Shown here piece by piece: positions 28,901 to 38,100 of a stretch of DNA of 64,000 bases. The number at the start of each line of letters is the position of its first letter. Position 1 is the first letter of the stretch. The position numbers were made by a program, and so were the translations under genes. Where the stretch lies: NCBI GenBank assembly GCA_903926465.1, contig CAIYJE010000029.1, forward strand, positions 1 to 64,000. Reading direction: 5' to 3'. The notes below the pieces were generated by a model that did not search any database, had not been told where the DNA came from, and saw only the letters and a program-made list of their open reading frames with translations. The DNA comes from an uncultured Planctomycetales bacterium. GTDB lineage: Bacteria > Planctomycetota > Planctomycetia > Isosphaerales > Isosphaeraceae.

Positions 28901-31900
28901 AGAACAACAACCGGGTTCGCAAGGTCGATCAGGCGACCGGCGTGATCACGACCGTGGCTGGTAACGGAACCGCCGGTTACACAGGCGATGGCGGCCCGGC
29001 CGGAAATGCGACACTGTACATTCCTCTGGGTATGTGCTTCGATTCTACCGGCAACCTTTACATCGGAGACTATTGTAACCAGGCCATCCGCAAAGTGACA
29101 TCATCGACAACGCTGCATGTTGGCGCTGCATCCACGGTGACTAATCTTTCGCTTTCCAACGCCTCTGCAACTTATGGTCAACCGGTTACCCTCACGGCCA
29201 CGGTGAACGCAGTGGCGCCAAGTACGGCCACACCTGCGGGCTCGGTGCAGTTCCAGGTGGATGGTGTGAACTTCTGGAGCCCGGTCACGGTGGTGAACGG
29301 CGTGGCGAGCCTGGCAACGGCCCAGGTTCCCGTCGGCATGCACGCGCTGTCCGCCAGCTTCACCGGTACCGATTCCCAGTTTAATAATAGTTCGGGAACA
29401 TTGGTCGGCTCAACGCTTTATGTGAGCACCGTGGCCGGCGGCGGTTCTGGATCTGGAGAAAATGTCGCGGCAACATCCATTTCCTTGCAGAATCCGCAAG
29501 CGGTGGCTGTTGATGCCCAGGGTAATATTTATTTTGATGACTCGGCGCGCCATCGCGTGCGTGAAATTGTCAAGGCCACGGGCAATGTCATCACGATCGC
29601 TGGTAACGGATTGCAAGGGAGCACCGGCGATGGGGGTCAGGCGACCGCCGCAAGACTGGATTTACCCGCTGCGCTGGCGGTCGATTCTTCAGGCAATCTG
29701 TTGATCGCCGATTTCAATGCAGGGTTCGTTCGCAGGGTCGATAAAGCGACCGGCGTGATCACCACCGTGGCCGGTAACGGTCTTTCTCAAGGATCACTCG
29801 GCGATGGTGGACAAGCCACGGCCGGCATGCTGATCAATCCCACGGCATTAGCGTTGGACGCTTCGGGGAATCTGTTCATTTCTCAAAGCGGTGGTCGAGT
29901 TCGCGAGGTTCTCAAATCGACGGGTATCATCTCTACGGTGGCCGGGAATGGAACGTATGGGTTCAGTGGAGATGGCGGGCCGGCAACCGCCGCGAGCTTC
30001 AGGTCTCCGGAAGGGATCGCCGTTGACGGAGCAGGCAATATCTATATTGCAGACCTCGGTAACTATCGCGTGCGTGAAGTGGTGAAATCCACGGGGAATA
30101 TCATCTCCATCGCGGGGAACGGTTCCTCGTCGTCCTCTGGCGATGGCGGGCCAGCAACAGCAGCCTCGTTCACGCCCTATTTCCTGGCTCTGGACAGTGG
30201 CGGGAACATTTTCATCACAGATGGGTCTCATCAACGCATTCGTGACATCAGCAAAGCAACCGGAAACATTTCCACGATTGCTGGAACCGGCACAGCGGGT
30301 TTCAATTCAGACGGTATTCCCGCATCAACGGCCCTGTTGAATGGTCCGAATGCGATCGCCACCGATAGCGCTGGTAATATCTACTTTACAGACAATGGCA
30401 ATAATCGGATTCGGGAACTGACCACACCTGCGCTGGTTGTTCAGCAAACAGCCACATCCATGAACCTGGTCAGTTCGTCCAGCCCCATCGCTGCCGGCCA
30501 GAATGTGACGTTCATCGCAAATGTGATTGCCAGTGCACCAAGTACGGCCACTCCCTCGGGCGGCACCGTGCAGTTCCAGGTCGATGGAATGAATGTTGGC
30601 AACCCGGTTGCGCTGGTCAATGGAGTGGTCACCCTGACGACGACCACCCTGTCTCCTGGCGTTCACATTATTCTGGCTGCCTATTCGGGCGACGGCCTGA
30701 GCTTCAAGAGCAGTTCGGCTCCGGCGATCTCACAAACCGTGAATCATGCGGCCACGGTCACCACGGTTGGCAGTAATCACAACCCCAGCGTGTATCGTGA
30801 CTACGTGGGATTCACTGCCACGGTCACCGCGGGCGCCACGGGTAACGTGACCTTCATGGACGGCACAAGCACACTGGGGAGCTGTCCGATCAGCAATGCC
30901 CAGGCAGGGTTGTCAACGTACACTCTGTCCGCGGGTAGCCATCTCATCACGGCCGTTTATGAAGGCGATCTTTACCATGATGGCAGCACAAGCAGCGTCT
31001 TGACCCAGATTGTGAACCAGACGCAGAGCTCGATCAGTGTGTCGAGTACTCTTAACCCCAGTCTTTACCAGGATTCCGTCACATTCTGGGCCTCGGTGTA
31101 TCCAAATCCTGGCCAGACAGGCCAGGTGACCTTCTTTGACGGTACAATGGTTCTCGGCGTGGCGGATTTGAGTTCGGGTCCTGGCATGTATAACAATGTG
31201 CCATTCGTGACATCGGACCTGAGTGTTGGTGAGCACAATATCACGGCGGTCTATAGCGGTGACGCTAATTATTTAGGCAGCACGAGTGCGGTGTGGACCC
31301 AGACTGTTAGCCCGGCCGTTACAACAACCACCCTCGCGATCCCGACTGGTCCGATTGTGTTTGGCCAGCCAGCCAACATGACGGCGAAGGTTTCCACGGG
31401 TGTTTGTACCCCCACAGGTGTAGTTCAGTTCCAGGTGGATGGATCGAACTATGGTAACCCTGTGAATCTGGTTCAGGGTATTGCGACACTGTCTGTCTCG
31501 CAGATTTGGGCCGGTACCCATCAGATTTCGGCTTTCTATCTGGGAGATAGTGCCAATCTTGCAGCAAGTGCCGACACTGTTGGCGTGATCAGCACGGTTG
31601 CTGGAGATGGTAACTCGGGCTTCAGCGGTGATGGAGTTGCGGCCACCAGTACCGCCCTCTGGCATCCGCAGGGGGTTGCCGTGGATTCTTCCGGGAATCT
31701 CTATATTGCGGATACCTATAATAACCGTATTCGTGAAGTTCTGAAGGATTCGGGGACGATCATCACGGTGGCCGGCAATGGCGGGACTGGCTTTGGTGGT
31801 GATGGCGGCGCAGCGACCAGTACCGCCCTCTGGTATCCGCAGGGGGTTGCCGTGGATTCTTCCGGGAATCTCTATATTGCGGATACCCAAAATAACCGTA

Positions 31901-34821
31901 TTCGTGAAGTTCTGAAGGATTCGGGGACGATCATCACGGTGGCCGGCAATGGCGGGACTGGCTTTGGTGGTGATGGCGGCGCAGCGACCGATGCGAACCT
32001 GAATGATGTGACTGGAATCGCCGTTGATACCGCCGGTAATCTGTTCATCGCTGATTCCTCCAACAACCGTGTTCGTGAGGTACTGAAGGATTCGGGGACG
32101 ATCATCACGGTGGTCGGCAATGGCGACTGGGGTTACAGTGGTGATGGTGGTTCCGCAACGGACGCGCAGATCAGTGCTCCTCATTCGGTTGCCGTGGATC
32201 GTTCAGGAAACCTGTTCATTGCCAGTCCGTTCAATCAAGCGATTCGCGAAGTCGTGAAGGCCACGGGACAGATCATCACGGTCGCCGGTAACGGTTTGTA
32301 TGGATCACAGGGCGACGGCGGGCCCGCGACAAGCGCGATGCTTCAGTTCCCGTACTCTGTCGCGGTGGACGATGCTGGAAACATTTACATTGCCGATAAT
32401 GATAGTGCACGGATCCGAAAAGTGTTTGCGTCGACAGGCGTGATCACCACGGTGGCTGGCAATGGTAATTATGGAACAACGGGTGACGGTGGCCAGGCAA
32501 CTGACGCCACCTTCAATGCACCGGCGGCAATAGGTCTGGATGGATCCGGCAATCTGTTTATTGCCGATGTCAACGTCATCCGAATGGTGAGCGCGGGTCA
32601 GCATCTCACGATCGATTCGGCCATAGCGGCGACCCGTATCTCTACCTCTTCGAGTTCCGTGAAGTATGGCGATAGCGTGACGTTCACGGCCACGGTCAGT
32701 GCAGATGCCCCCAGTGCCGCCACGCCCTCCGGCGGCTTGGTGCAGTTCGTGGTGGATGGAGTGAACTACAAGGATGTCGTCACTCTGGTGAACGGCGTGG
32801 CAACGCTGGATTCCAGTGACCTGAGCGTGGGGAGCCACAGCGTCACGGCCGTCTATGCCGGTGATGGGTTGAACTTCCAGGGGAGTACCGCCCCTGCAAT
32901 CACCCAGACCGTGAACAAGCTGGCCAGCACGACCACACTGGCATCATCGGCCAACCCGAGCACCTATGGTAATTCCGTGACCTTCACGGCCACGGTGCCG
33001 GCTGGTGCCACGGGTACGGTGACGTTCAAGGACGGTGTGTCCACGTTGGGCACGGGCATCATCAGCGGAACCACGGCCACGTTCAGCACGGCTACCCTGA
33101 CCGGTGGCAGCCACAGCATCACTGCCGTCTATGGCGGCGATACCAACTACGCTACCAGCACCAGCAGCGCCGTGAGTCAGACGGTGAACACCGCCAGTAC
33201 CACCACAACGCTGGCATCATCGGCCAACCCGAGCACCTATGGTAATTCCGTGACCTTCACGGCCACGGTGCCGGCTGGTGCCACGGGTACGGTGACGTTC
33301 AAGGACGGTGTGTCCACGTTGGGGGCGGGTACGATCAGCGGCGGCCAGGCGACGTTCAGCACGTCGAGCCTGACCGGTGGCAGCCACAGCATCACTGCCG
33401 TCTATGGCGGCGATACCAACTACGCTACCAGCACCAGCAGCGCTGTGAGCCAGACGGTGTACACCGCCAGTACCACCACAACGCTGGCTAGTTCGGCCAA
33501 CCCAATCACCTATGGCAACAGCGTGACCTTCACCGCCACCGTCACCAGCGGTGCAACCGGTACCGTGACCTTCAAGGATGGCTCGAACACGCTGGGCACG
33601 GGCATCATCAGCGGAACCACGGCCACGTTCAGCACGGCTACCCTGACCGGTGGCAGCCACAGCGTCACTGCCGTCTATGGCGGCGATACCAACTACGCTA
33701 CCAGCACCAGCAGCGTACTGACACAAACGATGGCGGCGGCCCCAGTGGTCACAGCTAGCCCAAACTCAGTATCAGTCAACTCGGGTGCCACAGCCACGTT
33801 CACGGCAGCGGCCATTGGCAACCCGGTGCCGACCGTTCAGTGGCAAATCAGCACCACTAACGGCATATCGTGGGCCAACATCACAGGTGCCACCAACACG
33901 AGCTACACCACGACGGCTATTACTCTGGCAAATGACGGCAGCCAGTACCGCGCGGCGTTTACTAACAGCCTGGGATCGGCTATCACCAGTACGGCCACGC
34001 TGCGGTTGAATCAGGCTCCGGCTATCACCAGTCAGCCGCTCAACGTGACCATGAACACAGGTCGCATTGCCACGTTCACGGTCACGGCATCCGGGTTCCC
34101 AGTGCCCAGCGTGCAGTGGCAGGTGTTAGGCACGGCCATTGGCAGCACCTGGACCGATATTCCTGGTGCCACCAGCACCAGCTACAGCACGTTGGCCTCG
34201 GGAAATAGCGGTAACAAGTTCCGCGCAGTTTTCACCAACACGTTCGGGACAGCTACGACCAATGCTGCCACGCTGACGATTGGAGTTGTGGCCACGGTTA
34301 CCGGTACCTCGGTGGGCTGGGGCACTCAAACCGCTAACCTGTTTGATGCTGGGAATGGCCGGTTACTGCCCCGCGACACCAGCACTGGTAATCTCCGGGC
34401 GATCGACATCCCCTGGCTGGGGATCAAGACGATCACGCTTACGCTTGACCAGTCGATTGCCAGCCTTGCTGCCGGCGATATCACGCTCAAAAGTGCGGGT
34501 GGCTTCATTTACAGCGTGACAAGCGTGACCGGTTCAGGGACCACCTGGACCATCAACTTGGGTGGACCTGGCTTCGTGAACGCCGACAAGGTGAATGTGA
34601 CCGTGGGCAACAGTAGCCTGGCCAGTTACAGCCGGCGCCTGGATGTGTTGCCTGGCGATGTGAATGATGATGGCTTGGTCAGCGCGCTCGATCAGTTGCT
34701 TGTCTCTCGTCAGCTCACTGCGTCCTACATCGTGTTTTACGATATCGATGGAAACGGTTCCTTGACGTCGAACGACGTCAGCCTGATCAAAACTCGCATA
34801 GGTAATAAGCTACCAGGATAA
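25945..34821 (+). CDS. Giant secreted NHL-propeller / Ig-repeat protein with dockerin-like C-terminus (2958 aa)
   Basis: Predicted surface or extracellular protein. A long basic N-terminus (1-70) precedes the signature LEDRVVPA (71-78). A choice-of-anchor-Q/beta-helix region runs to about residue 625 (ending DIGAFEYRF). It is interrupted by a Gly-rich, Tyr-rich stretch at about 205-435. Big_3-type Ig domains then alternate with three blocks of six NHL repeats each (about 719-1053, 1160-1492 and 1882-2220). Three near-identical Big_3 domains, two VQWQ-type Ig domains, and the same C-terminal module plus dockerin-like loops (DVNDDGLVSALD, DIDGNGSLTSND) as the 3225-aa protein complete it. AGGA lies about 9 nt before the ATG. 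Function unknown; ligand binding or adhesion is inferred. Confidence 0.9.
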   Translation: MSISKTLQRLFGSRLVRKPRWKSHARLLAGLEGLEELLLSRLPRWVTGRRFRHCRTQQRRSLSLALWVHALEDRVVPATITVNSLLDGATSAGQITLRQAIEAANTDASVNGSVAGLGADTIVFDPALFNGGAQSISLTSFSASTAGSRALFITSDVTIQGPTGSAGLTIHVDNTNYTGGIFEVSAAASLNLKNLTLSGGTARGGDGSSGGGGGGGMGGAIFNQGSLVVDSCTFNQNQAIGGNGGAAGATGGSGGGYYYWYNNIYYSSDYSIKYVENYFYGLYGSSGYNGGSGGGTNGGLLGSGGYIVGAAGAGGFGGGGGGGGGGGGGSGSGGTAEDVYVYHNYFLGSGYYYDHTNYYGSNGSPGYAGGQGGAGGFGGGGGGGGGGGFGGTAYHGSAGSGGVGGAAGASGFAGGTGGVGASPGSGGQGGGGASLGGAIFNNAGSVTLRNSTFSGNSSTGGTGYTPGQALGGAVFSRNGSLTVLNSTITNNTAGNGGRGIYVLGDADTATVSLNNTLIGQSDTSVSDYGATTNAGGTVTSSGTNNLVRTYVGQAAPGVISIGDPLLGVLGNNGGPTATAALKLGSPAIDSGSNVAAGSLSTDQRGLSRTFNSITDIGAFEYRFVSATTTVLTKSMASALYGQAVTLSATITAVTGSSGTPTGSVQFLVDGSNYGSPVALSGGVATLAAATIPAGDHQISAQYLGRDSFYASSSAFIQTIAGTGTAGFSGDGGPATSATLHSPGDVVIDSDGNLFFADVDNQRIREVVKATGNIITIAGTGTAGYSGDGGPATAAKLNTPVGLAFDSAGNLFIADHNNNRIREIVKATGNIITVAGNGTGAYSGDGSAASAASLFGPNGVAFDASGNLFIADQANNRIREIVKATGNIVTVAGNGTAGFSGDGAAATAAKLSVPIGLTIDSAGNLFIADLANNRIREIVKATGNIITVAGNGPASFNGDGGAATSASLNSPYRVITDGTGNLFIVDQNNNRVRKVDQATGVITTVAGNGTAGYTGDGGPAGNATLYIPLGMCFDSTGNLYIGDYCNQAIRKVTSSTTLHVGAASTVTNLSLSNASATYGQPVTLTATVNAVAPSTATPAGSVQFQVDGVNFWSPVTVVNGVASLATAQVPVGMHALSASFTGTDSQFNNSSGTLVGSTLYVSTVAGGGSGSGENVAATSISLQNPQAVAVDAQGNIYFDDSARHRVREIVKATGNVITIAGNGLQGSTGDGGQATAARLDLPAALAVDSSGNLLIADFNAGFVRRVDKATGVITTVAGNGLSQGSLGDGGQATAGMLINPTALALDASGNLFISQSGGRVREVLKSTGIISTVAGNGTYGFSGDGGPATAASFRSPEGIAVDGAGNIYIADLGNYRVREVVKSTGNIISIAGNGSSSSSGDGGPATAASFTPYFLALDSGGNIFITDGSHQRIRDISKATGNISTIAGTGTAGFNSDGIPASTALLNGPNAIATDSAGNIYFTDNGNNRIRELTTPALVVQQTATSMNLVSSSSPIAAGQNVTFIANVIASAPSTATPSGGTVQFQVDGMNVGNPVALVNGVVTLTTTTLSPGVHIILAAYSGDGLSFKSSSAPAISQTVNHAATVTTVGSNHNPSVYRDYVGFTATVTAGATGNVTFMDGTSTLGSCPISNAQAGLSTYTLSAGSHLITAVYEGDLYHDGSTSSVLTQIVNQTQSSISVSSTLNPSLYQDSVTFWASVYPNPGQTGQVTFFDGTMVLGVADLSSGPGMYNNVPFVTSDLSVGEHNITAVYSGDANYLGSTSAVWTQTVSPAVTTTTLAIPTGPIVFGQPANMTAKVSTGVCTPTGVVQFQVDGSNYGNPVNLVQGIATLSVSQIWAGTHQISAFYLGDSANLAASADTVGVISTVAGDGNSGFSGDGVAATSTALWHPQGVAVDSSGNLYIADTYNNRIREVLKDSGTIITVAGNGGTGFGGDGGAATSTALWYPQGVAVDSSGNLYIADTQNNRIREVLKDSGTIITVAGNGGTGFGGDGGAATDANLNDVTGIAVDTAGNLFIADSSNNRVREVLKDSGTIITVVGNGDWGYSGDGGSATDAQISAPHSVAVDRSGNLFIASPFNQAIREVVKATGQIITVAGNGLYGSQGDGGPATSAMLQFPYSVAVDDAGNIYIADNDSARIRKVFASTGVITTVAGNGNYGTTGDGGQATDATFNAPAAIGLDGSGNLFIADVNVIRMVSAGQHLTIDSAIAATRISTSSSSVKYGDSVTFTATVSADAPSAATPSGGLVQFVVDGVNYKDVVTLVNGVATLDSSDLSVGSHSVTAVYAGDGLNFQGSTAPAITQTVNKLASTTTLASSANPSTYGNSVTFTATVPAGATGTVTFKDGVSTLGTGIISGTTATFSTATLTGGSHSITAVYGGDTNYATSTSSAVSQTVNTASTTTTLASSANPSTYGNSVTFTATVPAGATGTVTFKDGVSTLGAGTISGGQATFSTSSLTGGSHSITAVYGGDTNYATSTSSAVSQTVYTASTTTTLASSANPITYGNSVTFTATVTSGATGTVTFKDGSNTLGTGIISGTTATFSTATLTGGSHSVTAVYGGDTNYATSTSSVLTQTMAAAPVVTASPNSVSVNSGATATFTAAAIGNPVPTVQWQISTTNGISWANITGATNTSYTTTAITLANDGSQYRAAFTNSLGSAITSTATLRLNQAPAITSQPLNVTMNTGRIATFTVTASGFPVPSVQWQVLGTAIGSTWTDIPGATSTSYSTLASGNSGNKFRAVFTNTFGTATTNAATLTIGVVATVTGTSVGWGTQTANLFDAGNGRLLPRDTSTGNLRAIDIPWLGIKTITLTLDQSIASLAAGDITLKSAGGFIYSVTSVTGSGTTWTINLGGPGFVNADKVNVTVGNSSLASYSRRLDVLPGDVNDDGLVSALDQLLVSRQLTASYIVFYDIDGNGSLTSNDVSLIKTRIGNKLPG
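26560..27250 (+). repeat. Gly-rich / Tyr-rich low-complexity insertion in the beta-helix region
   Basis: Codes for runs of glycine (up to ten or more) alternating with two Tyr/Asn-rich segments, YYYWYNNIYYSSDY near 26715 and YHNYFLGSGYYYDHTNYYG near 26970. It interrupts the beta-helix region, which resumes with SLGGAIFNNAGSVTLRNSTFSGN. Confidence 0.7.
28100..29105 (+). repeat. NHL block 1 (six repeats)
   Basis: Six NHL-type repeats (SDGNLFFADVDNQRIREV, SAGNLFIADHNNNRIREI, ASGNLFIADQ, SAGNLFIADL, GTGNLFIVDQ, STGNLYIGDY). Six blades match one closed beta-propeller. Confidence 0.8.
29425..30420 (+). repeat. NHL block 2 (six repeats)
   Basis: Six more NHL-type repeats (AQGNIYFDDS, SSGNLLIADF, ASGNLFISQS, GAGNIYIADL, SGGNIFITDG, SAGNIYFTDN), preceded and followed by Big_3-type Ig domains. 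Confidence 0.8.
31590..32605 (+). repeat. NHL block 3 (six repeats), with a nearly exact 171-bp blade duplication
   Basis: Six NHL-type repeats (SSGNLYIADTY, SSGNLYIADTQ, TAGNLFIADSS, RSGNLFIASPF, DAGNIYIADND, GSGNLFIADVN). The first two are nearly identical at DNA level with a 171-bp period (31646-31816 and 31817-31987). Confidence 0.8.
32938..33756 (+). repeat. Three tandem Big_3-type Ig domains, 273-bp period
   Basis: Each unit encodes 91 residues starting LASSANP(S/I)TYGNSVTFTATV and ending near SAVSQTV. Repeat starts are at 32938, 33211 and 33484. Units 1 and 2 are almost identical over their first half, and units 1 and 3 are nearly identical in the GIISGTTATFSTATLTGGSH part. That patchwork suggests gene conversion. 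Confidence 0.8.
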
Positions 34822-35161
34822 GGCTTTGGTACCGCGATCGTCTTACTGGTTAAATAAGCCAGGGGTTTCGGCCATCCTTGTCCAACAACCAGTAAGGCTA
34901 TGGCTTCAAACATGGCAACCGCCCGGGTCTTCGTCAATCAATTTTACCTTGAGCGGTTGCCAACGATCTCCTGCGTGTTCGATGGAGCATTCATACGGGC
35001 ATATTTGCTTCAACAGCGAGCGGACCATACGGGTTTATCACCTGGCTTGGCGGATGTTGCCGGTGATCCTTGAAAAAACCAGGGCGATTGTCCAGATCAG
35101 GTGCTGGGTGCGCGGATTGTGGACCCAAATCACAACCTCGAAGTCAGGATCCGGGCAAGCC
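34822..35161. other. Intergenic region between the giant gene and the convergent kinase gene, with an inverted repeat
   Basis: 340 nt without a credible gene. A 10-bp inverted repeat, cttactggtt (34842-34851) with aaccagtaag (34887-34896), begins 20 nt after the giant gene's stop. A second potential pairing, aagcca near 34856 with tggctt near 34901, would cross the first in a pseudoknot-like way. There is no T-tract. It may form a 3'-end structure. Confidence 0.4.
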
Positions 35162-38100
35162 TTATCTGGAACTACGAGCACTGCCGGAATCAGGTAAGTC
35201 CTTAACTCCGAAATCCACCAGCTCAGGCGCTTCCAGCAGGCTTACTCGCCCTTTCTCATCCACCGCCACCAGCGTGGTTCCATCGGGAGAAAACGCCACA
35301 CTGCGTACTTCGCCTGTTAGAACCTTGTCTCTCAGAAGCTGGCCGCCGGAGGTTGCATCCCAGACTGCCACCGAGCCATCATCGCCACACGAGGCGAGTT
35401 CCTTTCCATTGGGATGAAAAGCCAGCCCCAGCACGCCCCCGGTACCAGAATGGGCACGAAGCACACGTTTCTGCATTTCAGGCCAGCTAACCAAGGTGAT
35501 TGTTCCTGAGTCATCGCCGAACGCAATCATGTCTGCTTTTGGCGAAAAGGCAACCGTTGGCACAGATTGAGACCCCTTCTTGCTGTAAACCTTCTGGTAG
35601 GTCGTAAGGTCATAAACGCTCTGTTCACCGGCATTATCCCCAATCGCCAGATACCGGCCATCGGGAGAGAAGGCCACACAGCGAACATGTTCCCCTCCAT
35701 CGACCTGCTTGATCAGGCGAGACGGCCTGGCAGGATCGGCCAAATCCCAGAGCCGCGCTGTACCGTCTTTACTACCAGTTGCCAACCACCGACCGTTGGG
35801 GCTCACGTCCAAGGTGCGCACCGCATTGGTGTGGCCGCTCAGCACACGCTCAATCTGCCCATTCTTTGCGTTAATTATCGGTATATTGCCAGACGTATCC
35901 CAGCTTGCCAGGGCGAGGCGTTGCCCATTCTGAAAATACCTCAACGCGGTAATTCCGTTATCACCCAACCGGAACAACCGGCCGTCCCTCAACGAAGCCC
36001 TTGGGCCCATCCAAAGAACACCGTTCTCTCCGCCCAGCGCAATCGACTGACTATCAGGACTGACCGCTCCGCTAAAGAGTTCAAAGTTGTTCTGGAGCTC
36101 GCGAGGTAGGCTTGTTGAGAGTGGAAGGGGGGCGTTTTCTTTGGGCCTCAGCCGCCCTTCGGCATCCAGATGCCAGCACCAGATCCTGGGGTCTTTATCC
36201 GAGATGTTGTAGAGGGTCTGGCCGTCTGGGCTGAAAGCCAGCCCGTTGATGAAGAAGGCCTCTGTGTTCAAAGTTTGCCTGAGCTCGCCAGTGGCCACGT
36301 TGCGGACCTCGATGCCGCCGTTCTTGATCCCGTAAGCAAGCAACCGGCCATCGGGCGAAAAGGAAACCATTCCAGCGCCTGGGGCCTGGGCCAGAAGCCG
36401 GGTTTTTCCCGTGGCAAGCTCCACAAGTTGAACGATTCCACTTGTGGACTTATGGTCCGTCACGATCGCAATCTGACCACCATCTGGAGAGAAGGCCAAG
36501 CATCTTCTGTCGTGAAAGCCAAGGAACGAGCCGGCAACTCGGTTTAAACGATATTCGTTATCCACAGATTTCAGAAGATAAAGCGAGGCTTCTCCCGCCT
36601 TCATTTTGCCATCAGACTTATCGGATCGCAGCATGAGAGCCACGGATTGACCGTCTGGGCTGGCCAGCGTTGCAACCGGTAGGGCGTCAAGAGAAACGGA
36701 AGCAATCCGATCGAAGGTGGTCGCATCACGAATCTCGCCACGTGGCTCGTTCGCGCTGGTCACGAACAGAGTGTTTCCAAGGAAGGGGGCAACGAATGGG
36801 TGGCCGTTGCCAGATGATGGAAAAGCAAAAGTTCGATCGATCTGGAGGGTTTTGGTGTCGTAATGCTGAAGTCTTTTTTCCTGAGGCGAAGTCCCGGGCA
36901 CATCAGAAAAAAACCATAAACCGGTGGGGTCGCCTTGAAACGAATGAAAACTGAGCCCAACCTGGTTGATCCAGGCAAGTCTTTGCCGGGAGATAGGGTC
37001 CCACAACGTCAATCTGTGGCCCAGGTAATCAGAAATGGCTAACCATTGCTCGTCCCCTTTGGATAAGAAGAGCAAATCCGTCAGATCATTCTGCACTTCG
37101 GTGTCGATCAACGACAATCGCCGGTCGATCCGGTGCCAGAGCACCCGAAACGCAAAGCCAAGATCGAGGCCCGGTGATAATGTCTTCCAAAGATCCTGAA
37201 GAATCTGGCTCCCACGTTCAAGATCACTCTCGGATTCCATCTTCTCAGCCTGCTGCACTGCCCCCACACTGGCGTACCATTCAAGTTTTCGTTTTTGATC
37301 CGCCAGGCTGGCAATGAAGTAAACCGTTCCACAAACGAGAGCCAGGGTGGCCAGCATCACGGTGACTACGAGTGTTGCCTCCGTTGGCCTTCGTCTCGCC
37401 CAGCGAACCGTGCGTTCCAGACCTGAGATCGGCCGCGCCGAGATCGGCCGACTTTCCAGGAACGCGTTCAGGTCGTCCTCAAGGTCCGCGGCATTCGCAT
37501 AACGTCGTTCAGGATCCTTTTGCAAGCACTTCAGGCAGATGGTTTCCAGGTCTCGTGGTAGCCGTGAGCGTAGCAATCGCGGTGAGCGCGGTTCGCTATG
37601 GAGCAACTTCCGAACAATTTCCCCCTGGCTCTCTCCACGATAAGGCAGTGCCCCTGTGAGCAGCTCATAAAGAATCACACCCAGCGCGTGGATATCCACC
37701 GCGCGGCCCTGGCCCTTCCGGCCTTCCGCTTGCTCGGGTGCCATGTACGCCACCGTGCCAGCCCGGTTCAGCACGCCGCTCTCCAGATCAACGTCGATCT
37801 CGCTCGAAAGGCCGAAATCGGTGATGCGCGGCACCAACCGCTCTGGCAATCCCTCAATTCCCTTGGCTGTTGGTGAGTTGGTCTGAAGCAATACGTTGGC
37901 AGGTTTCAGGTCGCGGTGCACCACACCGCTTTCATGACAGCAATGAACACCACTGGCCAGCAATGCCACCAGGCTTGCTGCCGCTCGGAACGGAAGTACA
38001 TTCTCCCGATCCCGTTGTTTCAACCAAGCGGCCAGCGACTGCCCCTCAATAAACTCCGTGACCAGGTACGGCGGATCGTTTTGCCATCCGTGATCGATGA

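Noticed and set aside
32938-33756. Regular repeats that could suggest a CRISPR array
   Set aside because: The repeats are 273 bp, in frame, and encode Ig domains. There are no short repeats with unique spacers and no cas genes.
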